From Nemertoderma westbladi (taxonomy: Eukaryota > Xenacoelomorpha > Nemertodermatida > Nemertodermatidae), in assembly GCA_032718475.1 (NCBI GenBank), contig JAUCBJ010003706.1, forward strand, positions 1 through 46,278: 46,278 nt of DNA, read 5' to 3'. Below the pieces are notes generated by a model. The model had not been told where the DNA came from. It was given only the letters and a program-made list of their open reading frames with translations, and made no database searches. This document shows, in pieces, positions 38,401 through 46,278 of the stretch. Position 1 is the first letter of the stretch. Each line of letters opens with the position of its first letter. The position numbers and the translations under genes are program-made.

Positions 38401-41400
38401 AAACTTAGTGAGAGTACGGAACCATAGAACGGATAAACTTAGTGAGAGTACGGAACCATAGAACGGATAAACTTAGTGAGAGTACGGAACTGTAAGGGAC
38501 CACAGAACATCTTCAAGGCCAATGTCATTTAAGTGGCGCCTTAAGAAAGTCATGGGCTGTCCAGTCCACCATGCTTATATTCCCTCTTTGAGGCTGCCAA
38601 AGTAGTCCTCACAGCGAAGGGAATGTCCTGTAAAGGGGAAGCGGCTCTGCTCTAGCATCATGCTTATGAGGACCAATGAGACACCTCCAATGCTGTATAG
38701 TGTCTGGTTGGAGATATGCTTTGTACATGATACAGTGAAGTGAACCAAACGAATGATTCTTGTGTCATGCAGGGATTTGTTATCCTCTGCAGTTAGAGCC
38801 CAGCATGGCCTCCCATAGAGGAGTACTGCTTATACTAGCTTATACTATACTGCTTAGTGCTTAGTACTGCGGGTCTAAATAGGCGAACCTTAAGATTTTG
38901 TTTTATTCAATTCCTGATCCCAAGTAGCAAAAGTCAGGAACTTCAAAACGGCTAAACTTAGATAAAGTATCGAACGTTAAGGAACCATAGAAAACGGCTA
39001 ATCATAGCGTAACTACGAAGCGGTAAGGATGCATAACAAAGCTAAACTTTGCAAAAAGTACGGAACGGCCAGGATACGGAACTACTGATACGGAACGGCC
39101 AGGATACGGAACTACTGATGGGAGAAGCTTTGCTGATGTATTGAACGATACAAATAATTAATTAGAGAAGTTAGTGATAGTTAGAAGCTGAGAACTTCCC
39201 CAACATTCACCTTGTCTGGGAGGGTGCTAAAGTCAGCCCGACTTGGCTTCGTGCAGCCAAACTTGTTAGCTTTAAATCGACGGAGAATATCCTGCAAGGT
39301 CGCCGATACCATGAAGTATTCCTGCTTCAACCGAAGTTCTTTACCTAAAACACAAGGTATAATCACCAATACAATGTGGTACTAATTTATAATGTTATTT
39401 ATACCAGGCCACCTCCCCTATGCATATATAGCCGGCTACATCAACTACTCCACAGTGAACATTAAGTAATCCAACTCGATTCCATTTCATTCCCGACTTA
39501 AAAAAAGCGGAGCGTGAGGGACTATAAAGTATTAATTGTATTCAGTCGGGATTCCACCGTCGGATGGTATATTGCGAAACGTCCGATCTTGACAGATACC
39601 ATCATTATAGAATGGGTTGCACTATAATAGCTCTACATTATGAGTTTGGTAATCAATAAATATTCGCATTCCACTCACTGACCTTCAAACATGTTGTCAT
39701 TCGGGTACAAAACCCGACTGATATTCTCGGCGTTGTTTCTTTCACAAACCGCAGTGATATATTCGCCAGTGTTGAACATCCTGAGGTTAAAGTCAAGGGG
39801 GGCTTTCGCAGACCACAGACGTAGTGTGTTTACCACGTTGTTACGGTAACCAGGGACCGGCATATCGTGCGGAACTGCCAATATTATCTGCAAAGGATGA
39901 ACGAACGGTAATGTGGATCTGGGCATTATATTTCTCTTTGGAGTTTCAAATATTTGTAAGCAAATAGCTTAACTTAATTAGCATAAAGGGAAACGTTGTA
40001 ACCTTAGTGTCCACCCATTTTGGTTTCCCTGACGATTCGTCAACACGTCCGTAGAAGTTGATGGGTATCTGGTACTCGGGCCGGTCCTTCTGCCAAATGT
40101 TACCGAAACGAAGCCAATCATCGGGCTCCTCCACCTGCCAACCGTCATCGATCTTCTGCGTGAATATACCGTAGTCGTAGAGAATCCCATAGCCAACAGC
40201 TGATAAACCAAGGGTTGCCATGGAATCCAAGAAACACGCTGAGAAGAAACAAACGGCGAAATACTGTTACCTGCATCTAAAACCCAACCTCCCTAGACCA
40301 CCGTTCCCCACCCCTACCCTATAGAATCCCCAGCCAACCTCCCTAGACCACCGTTCCCCACCCCCTACCCTATAGACTCCCCAGCCAACCTCCCTAGACC
40401 ACCGTTCCCCACCCCTACCCTATAGAATCCCCAGCCAACCTCCCTAGACCACCGTTCCCCACCCCTATTCTATAGACTCACCATCCAACCTCCCTAGACC
40501 ACCGTTCCCCACCCCTACCCTATAGACTCCCCAGCCAACCTCCCTAGACCACCGTTCCCCACCCCTACCCTATAGAATCCCCAGCCAACCTCCCTAGACC
40601 ACCGTTCCCCACCCCTATTCTATAGACGCACCATCCAACCTCCCTAGACCACCGTTCCCCACCCCTACCCTATAGACTCCCCAGCCAACCTCCCTAGACC
40701 ACCGTTCCCCACCCCTATTCTATAGACTCACCAGCCAACCTCCCTAGACCACCGTTCCCCACCCCTACCCTATAGACTCCCCAGCCAACCTCCCTAGACC
40801 ACCGTTCCCCACCCCTATTCTATAGACTCACTTGCCAACTTCCCTAGACCACCGTTCCCCACCCCTATTCTATAGACTCACCAGCCAACCTCCCTAGACC
40901 ACCGTTCCCCACCCCTACCCTATAGACTCCCCAGCCAACCTCCCTAGACCACCGTTCCCCACCCCTATTCTATAGACTCACTTGCCAACTTCCCTAGACC
41001 ACCGTTCCCCACCCCTATTCTATAGACTCACCAGCCAACCTCCCTAGACCACCGTTCCCCACCCCTACCCTATAGACTCCCCAGCCAACCTCCCTAGACC
41101 ACCGTTCCCCACCCCTATTCTATAGACTCACCTGCCAACCTCCCTAGACCACCGTTCCCCACCCCTATTCTATAGACTCACTTGCCAACTTCCCTAGACC
41201 ACCGTTCCCCACCCCTACTCTATAGACTCACTTGCCAACTTCCCTAGACCACCGTTCACCACCCCGACTCTATAGACTCCCCAGCCAAGGTTCCACCTTG
41301 GTGTAGTGGTTCGGTTGCATTGAATTCACATCTCCTGTAGGTCGTGGTTTCGATCCTCACATGGGCCAGGGCAGTTTTCGTTTCGGCACGAATACTTTAA

Positions 41401-44400
41401 AGGGACCAGCCAGGGCGCATCTCTGCCTTGCATCCTTAAGTGGTAGCTAAATGAGTACTAGAGTTTCCTCTGGGGAGTAAAGTTCTGGGGGGACCGCACT
41501 GGAAATAAGTCGTCAGACTTTGTGCGTAATCCCTGGCCAAGCGGCCGAAGAAAATTTACTTTTTTTACTTTTAGCCAATCTCCCTAGACCACCGTTCACC
41601 ACCCCTACCCTATAGACTCCCCAGCCAACCTCCCTAGACCACCGTTCCCCACCCAACCACCCTAGACCACCATTCCCCACCCCTACCCTATAGACTCCCC
41701 AGCCAACCTCCCTAGACCACCGTTCCCCACCCCCACCCTATAGACTCCCCAGCCAACCTCCCTAGACCACCGTTCCCCACCCCTACCCTTTAGACTCCCC
41801 AGCCAACCTCCCTAGACCACCGTTCCCCACCCCTACCCTATAGACTCCCCAGCCAACCTCCCTAGACCACCGTTCCCCACCCCTACCATATAGACTCCCC
41901 AGCCAACCTCCCTAGACCACCGTTCCCCACCCCTACCCTATAGACTCACCTGCCAACCTCCATAGACCACCGTTCCCCACCCCTACCCTATAGACTCACC
42001 AGCCAACCTCCCTAGACCACCGTTCCCCACCCCTACCCTATAGACTCACCTGCCAACCTCCCTAGACCACCGTTCCCCACCCCTACCCTATAGAATCCCC
42101 AGCCAACCTCCCTAGACCACCGTTCCCCACCCCTACCCTATAGACTCCCCAGCCAACCTCCCTAGACCACTGTTCCCCACCCCTACCCTATAGAATCACC
42201 AGCCAACCTCCCTAGACCACCGTTCCCCACCCCCACCCTATAGACTCCCCAGCCAACCTCCCTAGACCACCGTTCCCCACCCCTACCCTTTAGACTCCCC
42301 AGCCAACCTCCCTAGACCACCGTTCCCCACCCCTACCCTATAGACTCCCCAGCCAACCTCCCTAGACCACCGTTCCCCACCCCTACCATATAGACTCCCC
42401 AGCCAACCTCCCTAGACCACCGTTCCCCACCCCTACCCTATAGACTCACCAGCCAACCTCCCTAGACCACCGTTCCCCACCCCTACCCTATAGACTCACT
42501 CACCTGCCAAACTCCCTAGACCACCGTTCCCCACCCCTACCCTATAGACTCACCTGCCAACCTCCCTAGACCACCGTTCCCCACCCCTACCCTATAGACT
42601 CACCAGCCAACCTCCCTAGACCACCGTTCCCCACCCCTACCCTATAGAATCCCCAGCCAACCTCCCTAGACCACCGTTCCCCACCCCTACCCTATAGACT
42701 CCCCAGCCAACCTCCCTAGACCACTGTTCCCCACCCCTACCCTATAGAATCACCAGCCAACCTCCCTAGACCACCGTTCCCCACCCCTACCCTATAGACT
42801 CCCCAGCCAACCTCCCTAGACCACCGTTCCCCACCCCTACCCTATAGACTCACCAGCCAACCTCCCTAGACCACCGTTCCCCAGCCCAGCGTCTGACTCT
42901 TGCTCCTCCAGTTCTTCTATGTCGAGCGCCAGCTCATACATAGCATCATCACACTCATTTTGTATCCCCAGGTTGAGCATTGCGTTGGTTAACGTCCTTC
43001 CCATGTAGTATTCGAGAGACAGATAATAAACCCTCTGCAAATTATTTATTATATAAATTAATAACGTTCCTAATAATAACATTTTCATTCGTTTTAATAA
43101 CGAATGCCATCCAACACCTACATCTCCCTATAGTGTTCATGAAGTTTTTGCAAATAAACTGCGTAGAGCAGATGCAAAATATGGAACTTCAGAACGCCAA
43201 TATTTATATATTCATTTCATTTATATCTAATATTTATATCACAGGCATTGCATTATCACGAAACAGCTCAGAGCGACGCTCGCGAATAAAGTACACCAGA
43301 GCGCTAATTCAAGTCCCGTAACTCGAATCGCATAAAGTAAGGTTTTATTCATTCTGCAACATTTCGTAAAGTCGGTTTATTATCTGACACGGGGTGGGTG
43401 ATTTATATGGTAAATTTATATTGCGATTAATATATTTTATAGAGTAACTGGTTTAACGTTTATAGTTAAAATATAATTAGGTAATTGAAAGAGGTATTTA
43501 TTGCTGTTAGGCTATGGTTATTTGGTTTCTTGGGTATTCATTATGTTATTGCCTGCGCTTTATATTATTGAGTATTTGTATTCCTGGGTAACTTAAATGC
43601 CAGTAACAGCTCGACTTAGTCTCCGCGCTAGCAGAAAGATCTAAGAAATCTTCCTCTATACACGGCATGACTGGTCCTCTGTGTTGTAACAGCCAAGTGT
43701 GAGATCCAGCTTCACACTAAAGCTGAGCAACAGGTACGAGGTTCTCGACTATGAGGCATCATAATAAGAACATATCACTGCGAGGGCTATATATACTGCC
43801 TTCTATATACTGCCTCTAAGCAGAGTTAGCAGCTGCAGAAACTGTTCCTGTATATACCCTCGAAAAGAGCCCCTTGGACTGACCACAGAATTCGGTTGTG
43901 CGGAAAGGAAACTGTTAACAGGAAAAACTATGTATCTGCGTACCGGGACCGGCCCGTATATATCGCATGTTAATTAATTGTAATTACATTAAATATTAAC
44001 CTTGGGGTCTTTCTCGTAATACGACTGTTGTGTCCTTATCCATCGACTGATCAACCGATCGCGAACTAAATGACCCAGAGCCTTATAGTAATCGCGCGTA
44101 GTGGCCACATTACGATCTTTTATCTGTAATACAAGCGAGATAAAAAAATATATACAATTTAAACAAGGAGTAGGCCTACCGGATATCGGTACAGGTGCGA
44201 CTACACATTCAGATACGTTGAGATTGATGCGCCACTGCGGTACCGGTACTGCGGTACTGATCCCGCGTATCATATTGCAGTACCGGTATTGAATAAATTG
44301 TTATATTCAAAAGTGAAGGTCTTTACTGAACTGTGCAAGATCACGCGCCCATGGTTATCATACAGTCATAGTGGCAGGTAGTGAAAAGACATATCCTAGC

Positions 44401-44725
44401 ATACTGGCATAACAAGCCTGAAAGATTTCCTGAAAAATATGCTGAAGAAAGAAAATAATTAGGCCTACCGGTACTACCTAAAGACATGTATCATTAATCT
44501 GTTAATGAGCATGATTACAATTAACATAATCAATGAAAGGTACCGGTGTACCGGTACTTCAGTACTTACAGCCGTATAATGAACGTGTCGATTAAAGTCC
44601 TGGATAATGCTGGTCACACTGCTCAGATCGGCAACGTGACGTACACTGATCTGCTTCCGCCGCTCGATATCTGTGGTTGGTTTAGACCCCGCAGGTTTAG
44701 GCCCTGACGGTTTCGACGTCGCCAT
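17236..44725 (-). CDS. PYG: glycogen phosphorylase, N-terminal two thirds (nine exons)
   Basis: Glycogen phosphorylase is cytosolic and releases glucose-1-phosphate from glycogen using pyridoxal phosphate. Nine exons (44725-44570, 44123-44001, 43034-42854, 40238-40003, 39887-39683, 39344-39211, 20588-20349, 17832-17669, 17452-17236) join with consistent phases into about 552 residues without a stop. The family signature is continuous: RKQISVR with the regulatory phospho-serine at residue 27, [100 protein letters not shown] and [11 protein letters not shown]. The N-terminus has about 12 extra residues relative to vertebrate enzymes. The remaining ~300 residues, including the region of the PLP-binding lysine, are not in the window, so this is a partial gene or one with a giant intron. 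ATG context AACATGG is strong. Three introns are filled by minisatellites. Confidence 0.95.
17669..17832 (-). CDS. PYG: glycogen phosphorylase exon 8
   Basis: 54 codons plus two bases: [50 protein letters not shown]. The acceptor is AATACAG| and the donor AAT|GTAAGT. The split codon AT|C gives Ile with exon 9. Confidence 0.95.
17990..20335. repeat. 30-bp minisatellite filling phosphorylase intron 7
   Basis: About 78 tandem 30-base units (plus strand: TGCAGTACACTAATGTATTT then GTTATARCAG), nearly identical except for a few diagnostic changes (CAGTACAG, CAGTACTC, TATAAAAG, and TATAGCAG versus TATAACAG). A block of 22 units (660 bases) is duplicated: the rare TATAAAAG unit occurs at 19144 and 19804, and the CAGTACTC unit at 18912 and 19572. 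The array occupies almost all of the 2,516-bp intron and begins within about 10 bases of the exon 7 donor. Long open frames on both strands result from the period being a multiple of 3. Confidence 0.97.
20349..20588 (-). CDS. PYG: glycogen phosphorylase exon 7
   Basis: 80 codons: [54 protein letters not shown]. The acceptor is CCTATAG| and the donor AAG|GTTTGT. The exon is an island between two minisatellites: the 44-bp array lies about 40 bases upstream and the 30-bp array begins about 10 bases past the donor. Confidence 0.96.
20630..38505. repeat. 44/34-bp satellite array, about 17.9 kb, in phosphorylase intron 6
   Basis: About 400 units of two kinds are interspersed. The 44-base unit reads CGGAACGGTAAGGAACCACA, then GAACGGATAAACTTAGTGGT and AGTA. 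The 34-base unit lacks the AGGAACCACA part (CGGAACGGTAGAACGGCTAC...). Sub-variants (GAGAGTA, GGTAGTA, TTATTGAGAGTAGGG) recur in fixed order, giving higher-order repeats: a marker AACTGTAAGG unit recurs at 23131, 25702 and 27808, and another block recurs at 30118, 32536 and 34866 with a 586-base internal repeat. Repeated minus-strand frames ([15 protein letters not shown]) are low-complexity translations of the array. Confidence 0.97.
38575..38829 (-). pseudogene. LINE reverse-transcriptase C-terminal fragment
   Basis: An 85-codon open stretch (ending TAA) reads [20 protein letters not shown], then [10 protein letters not shown] and [10 protein letters not shown]. It matches the layout found after the RT domain of non-LTR retrotransposons: LLYG.E.W.LT..D, then a K..ISN..LY segment, then R...GH.LR. 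It lacks the upstream RT catalytic domain and any downstream continuation, so it is a dead fragment inside intron 6, between the satellite and its degenerate edge copies. The LINE clade was not determined. Confidence 0.6.
38940..39125. repeat. degenerate edge copies of the 44-bp satellite
   Basis: Diverged units such as AACGGCTAAACTTAGATAAA and AACGTTAAGGAACCATAGAA can be read, then a short perfect duplication of GATACGGAACGGCCAG at 39055-39120. They lie beyond the LINE fragment, next to exon 6, which suggests the array once reached closer to the exon and has decayed at its edge. Confidence 0.7.
39211..39344 (-). CDS. PYG: glycogen phosphorylase exon 6
   Basis: 44 codons after the split Gly: [29 protein letters not shown], ending FSTLPDK. 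The acceptor is TTTTAG| and the donor AAG|GTGAAT. An 18.6-kb intron filled with satellite follows. Confidence 0.95.
39683..39887 (-). CDS. PYG: glycogen phosphorylase exon 5
   Basis: 68 codons plus one base: [49 protein letters not shown]. The acceptor is TTTGCAG| and the donor GAAG|GTCAGT. It contains the family's [12 protein letters not shown] motif. Confidence 0.96.
40003..40238 (-). CDS. PYG: glycogen phosphorylase exon 4
   Basis: 78 codons after a split Ala codon: [37 protein letters not shown], ending KPKWVDTK. The acceptor is TTCTTCTCAG| and the donor AAG|GTTACA. The latter is a weaker donor than most in this gene. Confidence 0.96.
40284..42883. repeat. 50-bp minisatellite made of the exon 3/intron 3 boundary
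   Basis: About 46 units of 50 bases (plus strand: CCAACCTCCCTAGACCACCG, TTCCCCACCCCTACCCTATA, GACTCMCCAG) fill intron 3. The unit nearest the gene start is the real end of exon 3: bases 42854-42882 code GNGGLGRLA, and GTGAGTCTATAG at 42853 onwards is the true donor. On the coding strand about twenty units keep GTGAGT and several read CAG|GTGAGT, while the others have GGGGAGT or GGGGATT instead. A 10-unit (500-base) block is duplicated (markers CCCTTTAGACTC at 41788 and 42288; CCCTACCATATAG at 41881 and 42381). A SINE interrupts the array. Confidence 0.97.
41289..41572 (+). mobile_element. tRNA-derived SINE inserted in the 50-bp array
   Basis: A 284-base non-repeat insert whose head resembles a tRNA: it starts GGTTCCACCTTGGTGTAGTG, with an A-box TGGTGTAGTGG at 41299-41309 and a B-box GGTTTCGATCC at 41346-41356. 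A tRNA-unrelated body follows, ending in a T-rich tail (TTTTTTTACTTTT). It is flanked by the 6-base duplication AGCCAA (41283-41288 and 41573-41578), part of the array unit. It is antisense to phosphorylase. RNA polymerase III promoter function is inferred from the boxes. Confidence 0.85.
42854..43034 (-). CDS. PYG: glycogen phosphorylase exon 3
   Basis: 60 codons plus one base: [15 protein letters not shown] to [13 protein letters not shown], acceptor TTGCAG|, donor GGCTG|GTGAGT. The last 29 coding bases and the donor are the sequence that is tandemly amplified in the following intron. Confidence 0.96.
43035..44000 (-). other. phosphorylase intron 2 (966 bp)
   Basis: Single-copy-looking AT-rich intron between donor GTTAAT and acceptor TTGCAG. 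No repeat array and no other gene were seen, in contrast with introns 3, 6 and 7. Confidence 0.75.
44001..44123 (-). CDS. PYG: glycogen phosphorylase exon 2
   Basis: 41 codons from [20 protein letters not shown] to SYYEKDPK. The acceptor is TTACAG| and the donor AAG|GTTAAT. The DYYxAL..VRD.L..RWIRTQQ block is conserved and holds the tyrosine of the AMP site in the family. Confidence 0.95.
44570..44725 (-). CDS. PYG: glycogen phosphorylase exon 1
   Basis: 52 codons from [16 protein letters not shown] to [10 protein letters not shown]; donor GCT|GTAAGT. It carries [10 protein letters not shown]: the Ser in KQISVR (residue 27) corresponds to the serine phosphorylated by phosphorylase kinase in animal enzymes. 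The Pro/Ser/Lys-rich leader before it is an extension relative to vertebrate proteins. Confidence 0.92.
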
Positions 44726-46278
44726 GTTAAGTCGTTAGGTACCAGATACGGTTGCGGTAGCCGACAGTAATAACACAAGAAACAATAATGATTGAATGGA
44801 TTAGGCCTAATGTCAGACTGAGAACTGGAGAACTACTGAACTACGTCCAGACGTCTACGACCTACGTCTGTACGTACGTATCACACCTGCACACAGTCTG
44901 ACAGTACAGCAGTACCGGTACTGTGAATGCAGGAATTAATTTACTGTACTGCTGTAGTCCCTATTACAGTAGGGCCTATTAGAAATAAGCTGTTTTTGTC
45001 ACTATTTTCAAAGGCAGAATGGGTAGAAAACTAAAAATGCTATTCTCTCTATGACTGCCAGAGTTTGCAGATGGGCACAACACGGTTAGCAAAATAGTGT
45101 TTACATTGATTGAGTCTGGCAGTCTGGTTCTATTTACAAACAGTTCATGATTGTGACCTCTGAACCCGGGTCTGGTTGGCCGGTGGAAGAAATTATCGAA
45201 GTTAAGATCGACTAAATTCAGAAATTGTGCTCAATGCAGGAATGCAGCAATGGAAAATACCATTTTGAGGTCAAAAATAATACGTCTCAATTCTAACAGT
45301 CTAAAGGTTGCAAAGAAAGAAAGTTGAGACGGTCGATGTAATTATTACGTGACAATCCGCACCGTAAGTAAAGTCTACGTGTAAAGTACCGCCATACACT
45401 ATCAACTAGCAGACTAGGTCAATAGACGTGAGCAGGAATGGGGACCATACAGGAGTACAATATTCTAATAAGGGACGTACGTACGATTTATAAGCAAGAA
45501 CAAGCATGATGGCTTGTCTATTCTTTGTGTAAAAACAGCGGGAAATCATATTCACAATTTTGTAGGCCTTAGCAACTTTCTCACGACAGTCAGACAGTAC
45601 TTGTCAAATTTTAAATTGTTTGATATTGTGACACCAGACACCTAGGCCTAAGTCTTTGCAATAAGTTTTTTCTTTAAGAATCTTATTGTAAAGGCAATAC
45701 TGGGTACGGTTGTTGTTAGCACTTAGCGCCAAAATATAGCACGTGACATTTGTGAGCAGCTATAGTAAGTTGCCATTCTGTAGCCCAGCGTTCTAGACCA
45801 GATAAGACAATGGACTGACTGACCAGCTGGACTGCAGGACTGACACTGAATAATTCCAAACAGCAAAATGTCAGAATGTGGAATGAGTTATTGACCTACC
45901 AGCCTACTGCCAGACTGCTTTGTTTCTGCTGTTAGCTAGTTCAGTAGTTACTCATTACTGGGCAGCTGGGTTAGGCCAACGCCAACCTATTCCTGTATTC
46001 TGTTATTGCAGTACTGCAGTCAGGCAGTATTGTGCTGTAGACATTTCTATAGGCCTACTGTAGTACCGGTATCTATCCACTATCAGACAAGCAACATACA
46101 GACATACAGCAGTACGCCTACAGATTTAAGAATACAGTTGTTGCCAGGCTGCAATGTGCAAGGCGGGTCTAAACAAAGGGCATGACAGACTGACAGATGA
46201 ACGGAATGTATTTCATGGAGTGTGATAGACCCCAACGATGTTTTCCCGTTCTACCCTTAGATCCCAGGTGCTCTTTTT
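44726..46278 (-). promoter_or_regulatory. upstream flank of phosphorylase
   Basis: This holds the presumed 5' UTR and promoter. No gene was recognised. The first ~250 bases upstream of the ATG contain CTACGTCTGTACGTACGTA-type words, and CAGTACCGGTACTG lies at 44909-44922. TAGGCCTA-type words recur through the rest. No TATA box can be assigned with confidence. Confidence 0.35.

Noticed and set aside
41289-41372. A functional tRNA gene
   Set aside because: A- and B-boxes are present but the arms do not pair into a full cloverleaf, and the segment continues into a SINE body with tail and target duplication.
17990-42883. Direct repeats considered as a CRISPR array
   Set aside because: Units are contiguous with no unique spacers, and the context is a eukaryotic gene with introns.

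Overview
The window is animal nuclear DNA. Genes are split by GT-AG introns, most of the sequence is AT-rich, and the repeats are minisatellites, a tRNA-derived SINE and a LINE fragment. Two conserved bilaterian genes can be reconstructed exon by exon, both on the minus strand: a Tbx2/3-class T-box transcription factor and the first nine coding exons of glycogen phosphorylase. TAGGCCTA/ACCGGTA-rich flanks and the divergence of both proteins suggest a marine invertebrate, perhaps a deuterostome, but the phylum cannot be settled from this sequence.

Layout. 1-1687 is the 3' flank of the T-box gene. 1688-6897 (minus) is a six-exon Tbx2/3 gene whose exons join in frame into 599 codons, with the T-box at about residues 116-305. 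6898-17235 has no recognisable conserved gene. It holds a possible promoter region, a 15-bp minisatellite (8290-9135), a foldback element with long inverted arms (10516-11065), a weak tRNA-like segment near 13.6 kb, a 190-bp-offset direct duplication, a cluster of AAAAAGT..ACTTTTT palindromes, a 352-codon transposon-like ORF (14710-15768, minus) and a cluster of CATTACAGCATGTAC repeats. 17236-44725 (minus) is glycogen phosphorylase, from a start with a conserved phospho-serine motif to about residue 552. The C-terminal third, including the pyridoxal-phosphate lysine region, is not found here. 44726-46278 is upstream flank.

The striking feature is the phosphorylase gene's intron content. Three of its eight visible introns are almost completely filled by unrelated minisatellites: 50-bp units (exons 3-4), 44/34-bp units spanning about 18 kb (exons 6-7) and 30-bp units (exons 7-8). 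Together they make up nearly half of the window. The 50-bp array is a tandem amplification of the exon 3/intron 3 boundary: each unit copies the last ~29 coding bases (GNGGLGRLA motif) plus the 5' splice site, so the pre-mRNA would carry about twenty extra GTGAGT donor sites. A SINE is inserted in that array with a target-site duplication. The 30-bp array starts within about 10 bases of its donor and, because 30 is a multiple of 3, stays open in the exon's reading frame for more than 700 codons. All three arrays show higher-order duplication.

The two genes have no obvious functional link. Because both lie on the same strand and the phosphorylase 3' exons are absent, the T-box gene either sits inside a very large phosphorylase intron, or the phosphorylase is truncated or the assembly is joined wrongly here.
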